DNA from: Salvator merianae
Taxonomy: Eukaryota > Chordata > Lepidosauria > Squamata > Teiidae
Assembly (NCBI GenBank): GCA_003586115.2
Contig: QVOM02000049.1
Span: 23,823,514-23,887,513 of the forward strand
Direction: 5' to 3'
Length of the DNA stretch: 64,000 bases
Position 1 is the stretch's first letter. Every line of letters begins with the position of its first letter. Position numbers and translations under genes: made by a program. The notes beneath the pieces are model-generated. The model was given only the letters and a program-made list of their open reading frames with translations, made no database searches and was not told where the DNA came from. Positions 1 through 11,135 of the stretch are shown in pieces.

Positions 1-49
1 AGGGGAGGCACTATGGTTGTAGCACTTCCTCTCACCTGCGTATATCCAG

Positions 50-255
50 CCCCAGTTAGTAATCACAGCATCATTGAACTGTGAGACTGGAAGGGACCGC
101 AAATATGGTCGTGTCAACTCTTTTCAGTGTTTGGGAAAGCAAGTCAAATAACTGATGAGGAGTGGCTGTCCAGCCTCTTCTTGAAAACATCCAGAAAGGG
201 AGAATCCACAACCTCCAGAAGTAAACTGTTCCACTGTCATATAAATCTGACAGAT
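50..255 (-). mobile_element. CR1 LINE 3'-region fragment
   Basis: Read on + this is the familiar reverse complement of a CR1 3' region: an 'actggaagggacc' segment, then 'tccagcctcttcttgaaaac' (154-173 approx.), then 'cacaacctccagaagtaaac' and 'tgttccactgtc'. The order matches CR1 tails of birds and reptiles as I remember them. The terminal octamer repeat is degraded. It is a 5'-truncated dead copy with no coding potential. Confidence 0.75.
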
Positions 256-1029
256 GCCACCACTATCGGTCATCCAAGGAAAAGGAGTACCTGAGAATGT
301 CATCTCTGTGATAGCCCCAGATTGTGAAATTTCCCTCCAAAGAACTGCCATATACCATCATTTTATACTGTGGTCCCATCCAGACAAGGCCTAAAACGTT
401 GGATAATCCCAGATCTATGTTGGAATTGCCACACATTATCTGTGGAAATCCCAATATAGACTTGTGAAAAAGGGGTGGAATCCTGCATTATCACTATTCA
501 GGATAAACCAACTCCCACTGCAGATTTTTCCTGAATAGCAATATGGGCTTACCTATCTGGATGCTTGCTACCACTATCTTCAGCTTGGAAATGGCCATCG
601 TGCATGCACGGAGCCAAAACCAAACCAAAAATGGTCAGCACCTGCACACTTCTGGGTATTCTGTACCATCGAAATACATAGATGTGCACAGCATGTCAAT
701 GTGGGACGAAGCATCTAGCCAGGTAAGTGTCTGCACTTGCCTCACAAGGTTGCCCTGCCATTTGGCAGGGATGGTGAGTGACTTAATATATTGAGGACCA
801 GAACATACATGTGACATGAGCAGCTGTTTCAGAAAATAAAGTGTGAGATAAATGTTATGTCCCCTTCATTCAGAAAGGATTTACATCCCCCTGTGCCTGT
901 CATATCCCCTCTGTTGTCCACAAGTGTAGCATACATTCAAACTGTAAATGATGTTATAGAAACCCTTGATCAATTGCTTTATCTATAGCTATTAGAATGG
1001 ATGCTGAGGTAATGCCTCCAGGGTGGAGA
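256..1029. other. Intergenic stretch, nothing recognised
   Basis: I see no exon, RNA gene or recognisable repeat. Short open frames on both strands (e.g. 543-794) have no family resemblance. A 9-bp inverted repeat (ctattcagg/cctgaatag) lies near 497-538 and is unremarkable. Confidence 0.5.
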
Positions 1030-1208
1030 GACAGGCGGGATGCCTCTAAAGACTATTTGCATGGAGTTGAGAGCAGGTGAAGGTATTGTCTCTCTCTTCT
1101 TCTTGAGAATGCCCAGAAGCGATTGGTGGGCCAATATGTGAGACAGGATGCTGGACTAGATGGGCCGTGGCCTGATCCAGCAGGGCTCCTCTTATGATCT
1201 TATGTTTA
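1030..1208 (+). mobile_element. CR1-type LINE 3' tail
   Basis: The segment ends in 'ggatgctggactagatgggc', 'ctgatccagcagggctc' and a 'cttatgatcttatg' tail, the common 3' end of a CR1/L3-type LINE in reptiles. The tail is made of short TTATG-like units, as expected for target-primed reverse transcription. It is severely 5' truncated. Whether it is CR1 or L3 is uncertain. Confidence 0.7.
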
Positions 1209-2131
1209 CCATACAGTGGTAGTTCTTGTCATCCCTTCCTCATGGGCTTACTGGCTGAAACTGATAGAAGGGTTACCACATCCTGCAAACCATGGAATTC
1301 CCCACTATATTACCTTGATTGTCTTTGGAGCAGGAAGGAACCACAGGACACATTTAGGTTTAGGGTGTGTAAAACTTGACCATCCTAAAGATACAAAAGG
1401 ATCACTTAGCTTTGGAGTCAATTTATTAATAATTATTTGAATATTACCTGCTGTTGACCCATTGAACCAGATCCTATCAACATAACTTTATTCTGATTTT
1501 ATGAAAACTGTTCCTTAATAAACATTTATCTGAGACTGCTGCAAAGGATACTGCAGTGTGAAATCCTGCTGTTCAGGATTCAATCTGTTTTTCCATTTCT
1601 CTGCTTCTCTGTTTTTTTATTACTTTCAGGAATCACTCAGGATTCTTTGGCCACCCAACATAATCAGTCCTCACTGGGTTGTTTTGGGTCCTTCCCTTAG
1701 ATTCCTCCACCTGCCCAAAATGTTTATATTTATGCAGATTTGGGGGTTCTATGAATCTGCAGAGACCTCCTCTCCTTTGCTTGGGGTGTTTCGTTTTGGC
1801 ACCAAAAACAGAAGACAAGACAGAACGGGGAAAATTTTAAACAGGTCACAGTCCAGGATTCTACAGATGCTATTTTGATGATAAGCATGTAGTTCTGAAA
1901 TATGTGCTAGGCTGCATAACTGTAAAGGCTATGTCTCCATACTGATGTCTAAAGGCACTTGGGGAAGGCACCTCTGCCATAGCAGCCCTCTTTCACAACC
2001 TCAGCAAGCAGCTTCATAGCCCCATTGCCATTTACTTAGGCCACATAGTCAAGTGTCCACACCTGTGTACAAAGGGTAGCCTCCCCTTTCATGCACAGGC
2101 TTTTGTAGGAATGTAGCATGTTTCTCCACAG
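1209..2131. other. Intergenic stretch, nothing recognised
   Basis: A/T-leaning single-copy-looking DNA. The frames at 1558-1878 and elsewhere show no domain, signal peptide or splice context that I trust. Confidence 0.5.
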
Positions 2132-2214
2132 CATAGGAGAAGAATCAGCATGGCAATATTTCTTCATGGAAACCTTATTCTGCAAATGCTTGAGGAACTC
2201 TGGATTGCGATTCA
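2132..2214. repeat. 83-bp direct repeat, copy 1
   Basis: Identical over 83 bp to 2566-2648 by eye, in the same orientation, with a period of 434 bp. The copies flank about 350 bp that includes a small inverted-repeat element. Complete identity implies a very recent duplication or an assembly artefact. Confidence 0.9.
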
Positions 2215-2398
2215 GTGCATGAGCAGCAATTTGAGAGTCACACTGAAAGATTTATGCACCTCTGAGGGGCACTCAGATCCCTCTACACTCCCTCTAGACC
2301 CTTTAGCAAGGGGAGCAGTGAAGATGGGTTTACTTGGGTGCCCACCCAAGTGTATTGAATGCCACATGGAGATGTGGCCAAAGAGTGCCCAAAAACAC

Positions 2399-2507
2399 TG
2401 GCCCTTTCTGCACTGGGCTTTATTCAGCTGTAGTCTTCACTAGCATATGATTGGCAGGCCCCTACACTGGGATATAATCTGGAATAAGCCCCAGTGCAGA
2501 AAGGACC
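2399..2507. mobile_element. Short palindromic MITE (~110 bp)
   Basis: The left end 'tggccctttctgcactgggc' is the inverted counterpart of the right end 'ccccagtgcagaaaggacca'. The middle carries 'gtagtcttcactagcat', shared in degenerate form with 5158-5240 and 30045-30233. The similar ends of these copies suggest a hAT-like non-autonomous family. I could not find a convincing target-site duplication. Confidence 0.6.
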
Positions 2508-2565
2508 ACTCCCTTCACTAGTAGAAACATGAATGTTATTTTTTTTGCATTTTTCTGACTTGGGC

Positions 2566-2648
2566 CATAGGAGAAGAATCAGCATGGCAATATTTCTTCA
2601 TGGAAACCTTATTCTGCAAATGCTTGAGGAACTCTGGATTGCGATTCA
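2566..2648. repeat. 83-bp direct repeat, copy 2
   Basis: Exact copy of 2132-2214. The two copies have different flanks on both sides (left gc/gc then divergence; right gtgcat versus agcata), so the duplicated unit ends sharply. Confidence 0.9.
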
Positions 2649-3246
2649 AGCATATAACATTACATAGTTTTGCTTTGTTGGTATGTGCGCACAAGCTTCT
2701 CACTGGCAAAAAAGAAAAAGAGAGAGAGAAAAATCCACAGGGAACCTATGAAAAGTGAGGTGGTAGCAGTCTCAAAACACCTTTCAAGAGCAGGCAGCAG
2801 TTAATAAGGGTTAATCTCTTCTTTGCCCAGCCTCACACAGCCATTCCTGCTCAAAATTAACAGAGCAGCAGAGGGAAAGTAATAAAATTTCTTAGCAGCG
2901 AAATCAGGGACTTGCCTCTTTAATGTACCAAGCGAAGTTCTGAAAGACAGAGCTCCAATTGTAAGGCTGAACTAAACAGGATGACTGTTTTAACACTGTT
3001 TTAACTTATGGTAGCCATTAACTTCTAACCTCACTTCCCATTACAGCACTGCACTGTGAACAGCTATTTACTGCTAATTGAAGCAGCCAGAAATGATCAT
3101 AACTCAAAAATGAAAAATTGGGAAAGGGGGAATAAAATAAATGCCCTTTTAATGCATTTTATGCCATTTTTGCAATATTCCAGACCATAGTGCAAACCCA
3201 TATGCATGTGGGTACATGGACCCAGGATGAAGAGCAGTGTGTGGGT

Positions 3247-3259
3247 GGGGGGGGGGGGG
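3247..3259. repeat. Poly-G tract (G13)
   Basis: Uninterrupted run of 13 G after a GTGGGTG lead-in; low complexity and prone to length error. Confidence 0.95.
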
Positions 3260-3856
3260 TTAGTCTCACATCTAAATTAGCACTTGTTCAATTAGTTAAA
3301 AGAGAGGCAAAATGTTACTTCTACTAAATATTTCAGGAGATATCTGTAATTTCCACGACAGTACTATAATTGCAAAATAAGCTACCAAAATGGATGGTCA
3401 GAGAAACAGTAGGTGATTTTTTAATAAGCAAACCTTTCCCTACCACTCTCCTCCAGCTGCATCTCCAAATACATCTCTTCCTCTTTCCCTCTTTCCTTCT
3501 TCTTCCCTCCCTCCCCCTCTCATGCACACACACATTTCTGCTCACTGACCATTGCTCAGCTTGCTTTTCGAATAAGAGAAGCTACAATATCTGCTTCAAT
3601 ATCTGCTAGATGAAGTAGATTTTCCTCTAGCAATTCACGATTATAGAAATAGTGTCTAATTAATTCAGTTTGAAATAAGACTGGTGGCTCCCAGCTAGAA
3701 GGCCTTCCCAAATACAGAATTCTTTTCCCAAGGAAATTCACCTAGAACCTGCTTTGTTGTTATTTAGGCAGCAGCTTAAAATGTTTATTTTTCCCAGGAA
3801 TATCAAGGTGCTCTTCAGCCATCTCTTGTTATCTATACTTTTAATAACCACAAGTT

Positions 3857-3883
3857 CCCTCCCTCCCTCCCTCCCTCCCTCCC
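3857..3883. repeat. (CTCC)n microsatellite
   Basis: About six and a half uninterrupted CTCC tetramers. Confidence 0.95.
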
Positions 3884-4584
3884 AAGGAAGCATTTTTGGT
3901 GCTCCCTTATTACTCAGGAGTTTAAAAGCTATTTATCTAAAAGGCAGCACTAGAAACCAGCTCCTTCCCACAATTTCTTTCATGGGGGGGGAGGGTCAAA
4001 AACCACTGATATCCAATTTCATTATGGGGTGAACCTGAGGTTAGCTATCCAGTCTTGGCTAGCACCTTAGGTATTAGTTAGTCACAGTTGGCACTGAGAG
4101 CCACTAACCTTTATCAAAGGTAAGATAATTATCTCTTCTCCAACCAAGTACCCAAGGAAGGTGCCAAAGGTAACATATCCCACTCCCTGAAGAATTAAAA
4201 TCCTTTCCTCTGAAACATTGATAGGTGCATCTCTTGCAGCCAGGCCTCCAAAGATGACTAACTGATGATGGTGCCTTTCCTCCCTTTTCCAAGGAGCATC
4301 AGCAACTTTTTAACTGTTTTATTAAAAGTAAAACAAAGACAAAAGAAAAAAATGGCTTAGGGTTCCTCCAGACCCACAATTCTCCTAGGACTATATTCGG
4401 AATGCCACACTGACTCCCAAAGCCTAAGATTGTCTGTTAAAAGATGCCATTAAATTAAATGCTATTAATAAAGTATTACTTTTTAAGAAGTGGGATGATC
4501 CTTGAGGCCATCCTATAGTATTTAGCCCTTGAATAGGAGACACCACCAGTCACCTAATCACAGTACTTCTCCCATAGCAAGACA

Positions 4585-4790
4585 TACAGTGTTTTGAAAA
4601 AGTGTTTGCCCCCTTCCTGATTTCTTCTGTTTTGGCATATTTGTCACACTTAATTGTTTCAGCTATTCAAACAAAATTCATACGAGATAAAGACAACCTG
4701 AGTAAACATCAAATGCAGCCTTCAAATGAGCATTTCATTCATTGAAGGAAAAAAGTTATTCAACTCCTGTACCACTCATTTGAAAAAATC
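4585..4790. mobile_element. Tc1/mariner-type DNA transposon end fragment
   Basis: It begins 'tacagtgttttgaaaaagtg' followed by 'tttgcccccttcctgatttc' and 'gcatatttgtcacactt'. This closely resembles the terminal inverted repeat region of Tc1-like elements widespread in fish, frogs and some reptiles. Only one end is present; the transposase-coding part is missing. Family recognition is from memory. Confidence 0.65.
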
Positions 4791-5157
4791 CCAGGGCAGT
4801 TACTAAACAAATGGAAACAGATTGTTCCTCAGTAGGGATTTGCTAAACTCACGTTCTTTCGAACACAAAAGGGGATTAGCAACCAAGGACTGTTAGATGA
4901 TCTTCCTAACAGCCCTGATTCCCTTTGGTTTCACTCACATGCAAGAAAATCCACAAAGTGGGCAACTTACCTGCTTGCTGCTCCTGCCATCTGTGCCATT
5001 GTAGAACATTGGTAAGCAAGCCTTCAAGGACTGAATGTGCCATTCTGAAAAGGTAAACAAAAAGTGTTCCACTTTGAAGCAGCTTCATCTAGACACTCCC
5101 TCACTCCCAGTTTTGATTCCTTGTCAGGCAACATACATTTCTTGTTCAGCAATCTTA

Positions 5158-5240
5158 GGGCCTTTCTGCAATCTTATTCCAGATTATATCCCAGAACAGG
5201 GACCTGCCATCCACATGCTGGTGCAGACTACAAGGATGGC
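5158..5240. mobile_element. Half-copy of the 2399-type MITE family
   Basis: Contains 'agggcctttctgcaatctta', 'gattatatcccag' and 'ggtgcagactacaag', the inverted order of the motifs at 2430-2507 and similar to 30090-30200. It looks like one arm of the palindromic element; the other end is not visible. Confidence 0.5.
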
Positions 5241-5344
5241 TGAGGTGCAAGTCAACTCAACTTCTCCTCCTCCTCCTTGAGTCCATTAATAGCTAACAAA
5301 ACTTTCCCTTTCCAACACATCTTTCATGGCAGCAAGAAAGATGG

Positions 5345-5352
5345 GTAGTTAC
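5345..5352. repeat. 8-bp target-site duplication, left (GTAGTTAC)
   Basis: Identical to 6208-6215 and immediately outside the terminal inverted repeats of the element between them. Confidence 0.85.
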
Positions 5353-6207
5353 TAGGGGTGTGCACGAAGCTTCGTGGCATTCGATTTTCGATCGAATTTC
5401 GTGATTTCCTGCCCTTCGCATCGAATGCGAAGGGCAACAGAAATCACGAATGCGAATTGCGAAGGTCCCTCAATTTTTCGAAGCATTTCGGGACCTTCGC
5501 AATTTGCCGATGTCTCACCTCTCTAGGCTGTCAGCGCTGGCGCTGACAGACTAGGGTGAATGAGGCAGCCAGCAGCCAGCAGAAACAGAGCTATCAAGGC
5601 GAAGGGAAGAGCTTTGCCTCGATTTCACCGCTTCCGATGGCGCTCGCCTCTCTCTTATTCCCCCCCCCCAGTCTGTCATTGCACTGACAGACTGCGGCGG
5701 GAGTGAGAGAGAGCGCTGCGCCATCGGAAATGCAGGAATCAAGGCAAAGGGGAGAGCTTTGCCTTGATTTCACTGCTTCCGATGGCGCTCGCCTCTCTCT
5801 TATTCCCCCCCCCCAGTCTGTCATTGCACTGACAGACTGCGGCGGGAGTGAGAGAGAGCGCTGCGCCATCGGAAATGAAGGAATCAAGGCAAAGGGAAGA
5901 GCTTTGCCTTGATTTCACTGCTTCCGATGGCGCTCGCCTCTCTCTTATTCCCCCCCAGTCTGTCATTACACTGACAGACTAGGCGGGGGGGGGGAATGAG
6001 AGAGAGGCGAGCGCAATCCGAAGCAGAGAAATTAAGGCATAGCTCTTCTCTTCGCCTTGTTTTCCCTTCTTCCGTTCGCGGCGAAAATCTTCGCCGCGAA
6101 AACGAAGGGCTTCATTTTCGTGCGTATTTTTTTGCACGAAAACAAAGCCTAGGAGCTTCGCATTCCTGCGAAGCGAAAAGGGAAAAGTGCCTTCGTGCAC
6201 ATCCCTA
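5353..6207. mobile_element. 855-bp hAT-like MITE with internal 145-bp tandem palindromes
   Basis: The terminal inverted repeats are 'taggggtgtgcacgaag' on the left and 'cttcgtgcacatcccta' on the right. The element is flanked by an exact 8-bp duplication GTAGTTAC. An 8-bp duplication with short inverted ends fits the hAT superfamily. The inside is CpG-rich and contains three tandem units of about 145 bp; the sequence 'cgctcgcctc' recurs at 5641, 5786 and 5931. Each unit is itself palindromic (cagtctgtcatt/...tgacagactg). Open frames through this part are repeat translations, not genes. High CpG content and an intact duplication suggest a fairly young insertion. Confidence 0.85.
5560..5990. repeat. 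145-bp tandem repeat (about 3 copies) inside MITE
   Basis: Period 145 bp is measured from the recurring 'cgctcgcctc' at 5641, 5786 and 5931. Each unit also carries 'gccatcggaaatg' and its approximate complement 'cttccgatggcgc', so each can fold on itself. Confidence 0.85.
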
Positions 6208-6215
6208 GTAGTTAC
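6208..6215. repeat. 8-bp target-site duplication, right (GTAGTTAC)
   Basis: Matches 5345-5352 exactly. Confidence 0.85.
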
Positions 6216-7414
6216 ACAAATTCCCACCGATAAGCATTTGGGAAAGGGAGAAAAGGATTTCAAAATAGGGAAGGATATACATCTGCACAGAAAGAGGAGG
6301 AGGAAGTGGAGGAGAAGGAGGAGATCAATTTGCACACCTCTATCTAGTGTGCTCAAACCAGCACGGTACAACTCCAAATGTTCCTTTTAGGCATTTCCAG
6401 ACTACCTCAGATAGTCTTAAGAGATAATAGAAACTTGTGGTCACTAGTGTTCTCATCCCAGTTCTAATCTGCATTTAAGGCCTCTGATGAAAATGTTCCT
6501 CTGATGAAAAACACACAATTTAGTTCTGAGATTTTCAACAGAATATTGGTTGGTCCAGTCATGGCAAAACCATTATCTGGCATTCTATGTATAACCAGTC
6601 CTTTTTTATATTGCCATTCTGATCAAGAAATTGACAGAACACAACCTAAAAAACAAACAAGCATGAACTTCATTTTTAGTGTAACTCTGCCATTAAAAAT
6701 CTGCTACTTCTAGCTTGTTTTTCCAGGACAGATCATAAAATAAGCTGTGAATCAAGACAGGAAAAGGGGGTTGCCGTGAGATTGCAAGCCTTCTCATTTC
6801 TATTGTTAAGTTCAAGTTGGGAAAGAAAAGGAAATTAAAACTTTTTTAAAAAAAATCTTTAGTCATGACCCCCTAAGCTGATGGGTCACATTTCTAAGTT
6901 TGAGAAATGTACCTTCTCCCCCACATATGCGTACATCCCCATGAATGCATTGCCCTAAGAACTCAAAATTAATCAACCTGTGTTTTTTTTTAAAAAAAGC
7001 TAACATAAATAAAAGTCAAAAGGTATAATTTAAAAAGTAGGTCAAACTACTAGTATGTGTCCACTGAGGATTTTCCTTTCCCTAAGCAATCCATTGGGTA
7101 TCTATCAATGCATCACATTTTATTTGGTTCTTCATGAGCATTAGTTTAGGAGAGCTATCACAACTATGCCTGTGTAAGATGACTATATGTGTTCCAATCT
7201 TAAGGAGAGCATTCTTCAGAGAAAAGCTGAAGATTCCTTTGTGCACCAGCCACATAACTGAGTTATTTAAACATGTCTTCTGTTGTACAGAAGTCAGCTA
7301 TAGAAAACTGGTCCCACATACCTAAGGCAACAATTAAAGTTTAATGCATTTGGATTCAAGTTCTAGAATTTTTAACAGTTCCAGTTTTCCAAGACACCAA
7401 TACAGGGTAGAATT
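6216..7414. other. Intergenic stretch, nothing recognised
   Basis: A/T-rich DNA with a purine-rich patch (6285-6325, GGA/AGG runs). No exon or known repeat is visible. Confidence 0.5.
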
Positions 7415-7865
7415 TTTTTATTATTATTTATTTATTTGCATTTTTATCCCGCCCTATACCCGAAGGTCTCAGGATGGGTTACAACAATAAAAAACAGAAT
7501 GTAAAAGCCACACAATAAAGCAGTAGCCTGAAAGTGGGGAGGGAAAGCTGGATCTTTTGCTAAATGCAATAGTAAATATGTGCATCTTCACTGCTCTCCT
7601 AAAGATGTCAAGTGAAGAAGCTTGACGCACCTCAGGGAGGAGAGTGTTCCACAGTCTGGGGGCCACCACTGCAAAGGCCCTAACCAGGTGCCCACCCCTC
7701 TAGCTATTGAAGGTGGTGATACAACCAGGAGGACTTCATCTGCAGATCTTAAGGCACGAGCAAGTCAATATGGGAGAAGACGTTATTTTAGATATTTGGG
7801 GCCCAAACCATTTAGGGCCCAAACTCAGTAGGTTAAGGTTAGCACCTTGAATTGTGCTACACTGT
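7415..7865 (-). mobile_element. L2-type LINE 3' end, including ORF2 C-terminus
   Basis: On the minus strand it encodes a degraded ORF2 tail with 'VAPRLWNTLLPEVRQASS' and 'FRRAVKMH'. It is followed by a 3' UTR with 'gggcgggataaaaatgcaaa' and a TAAA-rich tail reaching 7415. This is the standard C-terminal block of L2-clade ORF2. It is closely related to the copy at 17440-17900, which matches over roughly its whole length in the opposite orientation. It is 5' truncated and non-functional. Confidence 0.85.
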
Positions 7866-8164
7866 TAAAAGCTATGTAAAAGCCACCTGAAGCAACTTTG
7901 CTATGACAGCTGCTGTGCAGAAGTATACAAAATTTAAATTAAATTTTAAAAATTGCTCCATCCATGTTCATTATTTTCATTTATTAAAATAATGCTCAGT
8001 CAATTTCCCCTCATCTTTGGGTCGTTGTTAGTGCTTTGTTTGACCATCTTACACCTGCCTCCTGGTGGCAGCCATTGTGCCTTCTCAAAATGCTCTAGAG
8101 AAAAAGCTCCCAAAGAAAGAGTTTTAGACATATAAGGCTATCACTTTTTCTACTCTGTTTCCCA

Positions 8165-10130
8165 ATCTTCAGAATGAGGGCAGGCCTATCGGCCTCCCTA
8201 CTAGCCTAGTGGTGTTGCTCTTAAATGCCAGATCAGTCCAAAATAAGTCATCATTCATCCATGACTTAATTGTGGATGAAAGGGTTGACCTGGTATGTAT
8301 TACAGAGACTTCAGTGAGCAATCGAGGAGGCCCAGTGCTTTACCCCCATGGGTAGTTGGTGCAACACCAGAGTAGGTTTGTGGGATGGGGTGGAGGAGTC
8401 ACAATAGTCCATAAAGAAACCATATATATCACCAAATGCCCTATCCACTCTGTGACTAGGCTGGAGGAATTGTTCTTGCTGTTGGTCCAGAGAGACAGAA
8501 CAGGACTGCTGTTGAAGTACTGTTCACCCCTCTGCCAAACAGCTTCCCTGTCTGAGTTGGTGGAGGCTGTCTCAAATTTGGTCTTGGAGGCCCACACTGA
8601 GGACGCCTGTCTGTCTCAGTATGTTATGAGACCAACCAATGGTGCAGAACATACTCTCGACCCAGTTTTTGCTACAGAGCGGAAGGGTGAGGATCCATTG
8701 GTAGGTAGACTTGTAATGAGTCCATTGTCACGGACTGATCATTTTCTAATGAGGTTTGGGCTTATGGCATCAGTCCCTTGTTGGAGGGATGAAGGACTCA
8801 TTGAAATAGTCTGCCCTCAGAGACTTATGAAACCTGATGGATTCCTGATGGCTCTGGGAGAGGTTCCAGTTGACATGGCTGGTGCTCCTGTTGAGGCTCT
8901 TGTCTCATTTTGGCATTGTGAGTTGACTAGAACTATTAACATTATCACTTCCAAGTGCCTCTGGAGACTCTGCAGATCTTGTAAGGCACTGTGGTATAGA
9001 AGGGAGCTGCGTGTGATGAAGCAGGAAGGCTGATAGCTGGACCGCAAGTGACAAAAAAACCCAATGTGAATCTGACTAAACATAGGTAAGAGCACATTAT
9101 CGTGCCTACCATGTGGTGGTACAGTGGCAAAAAGGACTTATTTCTCTGCCTCCATTGCATCCTCAAGTGGCCATCCAGCAGAGCTGTTCTGGGTGGTTAA
9201 AGGCCTTTGTCATTCAGCTGCAAGGGTGTGTTTATGCCATCTTTGGAGGCTCTCTGTGATGGATTTGCGAGCTATTTGGGGGAGAAAGTCACTCAAATTG
9301 CATAGTATTCCACAGCTGGGAATGATTTAGCGGAGGCATCTGGAGCGCCATGTGATCTTATTATTTTGGATCAGTTTCAGTTATTGTGATTTGAAGATGT
9401 GGACAAGCTGCTTGCTGGGGTTTCTCAAACTACTTGTCTCTTTGACCCATTGTGGATAATGGTACTGAGACTGCTTTGGTTGCCCTGATGAATGACTTCT
9501 AATGCGACCCTGTCGATTCTCCTTGATCTCTCAGTGGCTTTTGATAACATCAATCATTGTATCTTAGTGGAGCAACTTCAGAGTTTGGAACTGGAGGTGC
9601 TATTCGAAAGTGGGTTTTTTCCAATCTACGAGGTAGACTTCAAAAAGTAGCACTGGGAACTTTTGTTCAGCTCCTTGGGAGCTCTCCTGTGAAGTTCCTC
9701 AGGGATCAGTTATGTCCTCTATGCTGTTTAATATCTGTATGAAGCTTCTGGGAGATGTAATCGGGTGATTTGGAGTGTGATGCTACCAGTACGTGGTTAA
9801 CCATCCAACTGTATCACTCTGTTTCTTCTGAATCAGGTGAGGCAGTTGATGTGCTGGATCGCTGCCTGCAGGCAGTAATCGGCTGGATGTGGACCAATGA
9901 ATTGAAACTGAATCCAGACAGGATGGAGGTATTCTGTGTCAAGGAGTCTTGGTCCAGGAAGTTAGACATCAACCGATTCTTGAAGGAATTGTTTTGCCTC
10001 TGAAAGAAAGGGTGTGTGACCTGGGGTGTTTCTGGGTTCATTGTTGCCGCTGAGGTTCAGGTGGCAGCAGCAACCAAGAGTGTTTACCTTTGTCTCTGAC
10101 CAGTTTACTGGCTTCAGCCTTTCCTGGATT
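8165..10130 (+). pseudogene. L2-clade LINE ORF2 remnant (endonuclease + reverse transcriptase)
   Basis: The translated + strand gives, in order, the start of the apurinic endonuclease domain (LLLNARSVQNKS, VDLVCITETS, near 8215-8310), then 'GGGVTIVHKE' (8385-8420), then a C-terminal endonuclease block ending 'PLSRTDHFLMRF' (about 8720-8760). Further on is a reverse-transcriptase block, 'LLDLSVAFDNINHCIL' (about 9515-9570), and 'SVSSESGEAVDVLDRCLQAV' with 'LKLNPDRMEV' (about 9820-9935). This order is characteristic of L2-clade LINEs, whose single ORF2 protein nicks and reverse-transcribes at the target. The YADD catalytic box expected near 9787-9800 is destroyed: the sequence reads through a frameshift and lacks two aspartates in a row. 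Many stops and shifts break the frame, and the longest open piece is about 225 codons. It is a dead, near-full-length-domain copy. Confidence 0.85.
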
Positions 10131-10408
10131 GGAATGTAGTCCTGCCAGGGTGACAAGGAAGCAGGTTGGATGGATTATGTTTTAAATATGTCTTAGTATT
10201 TGTTTTATCTTTAGTTCCTGTCCATTGGAGCAGGTTCCAAATCTCACACAAGGTTCAGGATGCCAAGGGGGCTGTCCTGGAACAGTCGTCCCAAGTGTGT
10301 TCAGCCTTGTCCAGGACAGCTGGACCACTCCAGCAACCACCAAGTGTGGTCCAGCCAAGGTAAGTGCAGAAATGCCCTAAGCTTCTTTAATACTGGTGTG
10401 AAGAAGGT

Positions 10409-10416
10409 AGTTTCAG
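10409..10416. repeat. 8-bp target-site duplication, left (AGTTTCAG)
   Basis: Identical to 10573-10580 and abuts the inverted-repeat element. Confidence 0.85.
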
Positions 10417-10572
10417 CAGCGGCGGCCCGTGCCTTTAAGGGGGGGTGTTCGCACGAGTGCCATGGCCGTTCGCGGGGCCTGCTGTGTCACTACGGAGGCC
10501 TGGAGGCCCCGCGAACGGCCATGGCACTCGCGCGAACACCCACCCACCCCTTAAAGGTGCGGGCCGCTGCTG
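10417..10572. mobile_element. 156-bp GC-rich palindromic hAT-like MITE
   Basis: Left arm 'cagcggcggcccgtgccttt' pairs with a right arm ending 'ggtgcgggccgctgctg'. Inner arms 'gccatggccgttcgcggggc' and the complement near 10508-10528 pair almost perfectly around a ~25-nt centre. It is flanked by an exact AGTTTCAG duplication. The CpG density is far above the surrounding DNA. Confidence 0.9.
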
Positions 10573-10580
10573 AGTTTCAG
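10573..10580. repeat. 8-bp target-site duplication, right (AGTTTCAG)
   Basis: Matches 10409-10416 exactly. Confidence 0.85.
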
Positions 10581-11127
10581 TAAGCGCAGCTTATAATGCA
10601 GGCTGGACTAGCTGTTATGGAAGAATTGAAAGGGTTTATTAGCTTTTGAGTTTTGAAGGTTGATTTGGGTACTCAGTTCAGAGCTTCAAAAGTTTTGCTT
10701 TACTTCAGGCAGGCAGGCACTTTTATTGCTAGAAGGCACTGATAGTTTCTCTGATAACATAGCAAAAGTGGCCAGTATTTATATCTTTATTAGAAATTAA
10801 AATGAACTGTTTGTGTAAATCAGACAGTAAATGTTATCAAGTGGTTCTATTTGCAAGTTAGCTGTTACTCCTTAAAAATTATTTTGCCAAAGGAGAGGCA
10901 AAAAGGCTTCTCCTTGATAAGTGCATTTTCCTTACATAGTAAGATTCTGATTGCTGGTAAAAAGGATTGTTTCTGTGTTCAGTGTCCCTTGTTTTGACCT
11001 TCTAGGACAGTATTCTGCACCATTCTTGAATATTTTACTTGATTTACACTGTTGACAGTGCTGAAGTCAGAGGAGCCTGGACAATGACAGTGGACTTAAG
11101 TGAAGTTGTTTCATGGGCACTTGTTAA
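10581..11127. other. Intergenic stretch, nothing recognised
   Basis: No repeat or exon recognised. Confidence 0.45.
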
Positions 11128-11135
11128 GTTAGAAT
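11128..11135. repeat. 8-bp target-site duplication, left (GTTAGAAT)
   Basis: Identical to 11370-11377. Confidence 0.85.

Larger units (their letters stand above)
2649..4584. other. Intergenic stretch with possible conserved non-coding sequence
   Basis: No gene seen. About 2770-3180 is free of recognisable repeats and has the texture of conserved non-coding DNA (runs of homeodomain-like TAAT and TTAAT sites), but conservation cannot be judged from one sequence. Low-complexity tracts are listed separately. Confidence 0.35.

Noticed and set aside
5551..5966. Several similar Arg/Ser-rich frames
   Set aside because: They are translations of the 145-bp tandem repeat in a MITE, which explains their near-identical sequences.
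8356..9033. 225-codon frame as a host gene
   Set aside because: It contains the L2 endonuclease ending (LSRTDHFLMRF) and is part of a decayed LINE.
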